Positions 63,549 to 64,000 of a DNA stretch of 64,000 nucleotides are shown here, one piece after another. The DNA is from Salinivirgaceae bacterium (GTDB taxonomy: Bacteria > Bacteroidota > Bacteroidia > Bacteroidales > SZUA-534), in the NCBI GenBank assembly GCA_017645945.1, contig JAGCNL010000036.1, positions 1 to 64,000 of the forward strand. Reading direction: 5' to 3'. The notes below the pieces were generated by a model. It made no database searches. It was given only the letters and a program-made list of their open reading frames with translations, and was not told the origin of the DNA. Made by a program: the position numbers and the translations under genes. The stretch's first letter is position 1, and every line of letters begins with the position of its first letter.

Positions 63549-63705
63549 TGTTTCAAATATTTATAAAGTTCAACAATTTTTTCAAATTCGCGCAAAAGTA
63601 CAATTGTTAATCGACAATTTTAGCCGATATTTAAAAAAGATAGCAAGTTAGGAGAGAAGTGTTTTATATTGTGAGATTCAAACAGAATTGCTTCTTCGTA
63701 AAATG

Positions 63706-64000
63706 CTATTTCACAACACTTTCAATCACTCCGTCAGCCATCTGGATAGCTAGTTCGTCGCCAGTTTGCACCTGCTTTGGTGAAGTGACGGCCTTGCCTT
63801 TCGAGCGGACGATTGAGTAGCCGCGCTGCAAAACGTTCTGCGGGTCGGCTTGGCGGCAGACAAGCTCAAGGCGGTCGAGTTGGTGCTGCCTGGCTTCGAA
63901 GAAAGTTGTGAGCGCTGTTTGAAGGCGTTGCTCAAGGGTTGCAAGGCGAGTGTTGCCGGTAGCAATTCCGATTTGCGGCAAAAGGCGGATTTTCTGCTCG
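63706..64000 (-). CDS. xseA: Exodeoxyribonuclease VII large subunit, 3' part (5' end outside window)
   Basis: About 98 C-terminal residues are visible; the frame is open to the right edge (RLLPQIGIATGN upstream of an internal ATG/other start). The end QADPQNVLQRGYSIVRSKGK, then VTSPKQVQTGDELAIQMADG, is the conserved C-terminal segment of XseA, which degrades single-stranded DNA together with XseB. xseB would normally follow; it is not seen downstream here, where leuC begins after 157 bp. Confidence 0.93.
   Translation of the reverse strand, partial: EQKIRLLPQIGIATGNTRLATLEQRLQTALTTFFEARQHQLDRLELVCRQADPQNVLQRGYSIVRSKGKAVTSPKQVQTGDELAIQMADGVIESVVK

Noticed and set aside
63549..63705. Leucine attenuator or T-box upstream of leuC
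   Set aside because: No leader peptide with Leu codons, no T-box core or terminator hairpin visible in the 157 bp.

Overview
The window looks like chromosomal DNA of a gut- or rumen-type Bacteroidales bacterium. The evidence is a MurF-Alr fusion, a TonB-dependent receptor with a carboxypeptidase-like plug extension, a FecI/FecR-type sigma/anti-sigma pair, the DUF2157-DUF4401-GDYXXLXY trio, SpoIIE/SiaB/SiaC signalling, AT-rich TAnnTTTG promoter boxes and an almost complete lack of Shine-Dalgarno sequences. It encodes an anaerobic ribonucleotide reductase (cut by the left edge) and enzymes for xylan and uronic acid breakdown, which fits an anaerobic plant-polysaccharide degrader. I cannot name a genus from the sequence alone.

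Layout. 1-7.1 kb: nrdD (partial), nrdG, a large Cache-HAMP-GAF-PAS sensor ending in a hemerythrin-like domain that has lost its metal ligands, a CE1-type esterase and a lipoprotein. 7.2-9.6 kb: murF-alr. 9.8-11.7 kb: a macro-domain protein divergent from a VWA protein. 11.7-14.3 kb: a membrane-protein trio lying between two copies of a 'hairpin plus uxuA 3' end' sequence; one copy is only a gene remnant. 14.3-20.4 kb: a glucuronoxylan/uronate operon on the minus strand (lacI, GH67 alpha-glucuronidase, SDR, uxuA) interrupted by a four-helix-bundle gene framed by heptamer repeats. 20.4-22.1 kb: ECF sigma, FecR, tRNA-Arg(CCU). 22.1-27.1 kb: Fic protein, RluA-type pseudouridine synthase, exported proteins and a flavodoxin lipoprotein.

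27.2-34.3 kb: SpoIIE phosphatase, then a LytTR regulator, a VapBC-like toxin-antitoxin pair, an intact LytS-type kinase and a degenerate paralogue. 33.2-38.9 kb: a defence-like block with DUF1016 nuclease, a 45-residue ORF, a type IIG restriction-modification enzyme and a AAA ATPase behind a palindrome array. 38.9-53 kb: TonB receptor, Fe-dependent alcohol dehydrogenase, and housekeeping genes (recN, MsbA-like exporter, purB, fabD, folE, clpB). 53.2-60.2 kb: CapA, M23 peptidase, lipoprotein, secreted protein and a TerB-ABCG fusion transporter. 60.4-64 kb: siaC-siaB, leuD-leuC and the 3' end of xseA.

How the genes work together. GH67 releases (methyl)glucuronate; the SDR and UxuA then turn fructuronate into mannonate and 2-keto-3-deoxygluconate, probably under the adjacent LacI repressor. 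The SpoIIE phosphatase could be the SiaA-like partner of the distant SiaB/SiaC pair. The most unusual signals are the ligandless hemerythrin domain, the pseudo-kinase paralogue, the toxin-antitoxin pair inside a two-component operon, the uxuA remnant, the palindrome array before the ATPase, the 45-residue ORF, and intergenic spacers with 7-bp periodicity. All functional statements rest on reading the sequence and on family knowledge; no database search was run.
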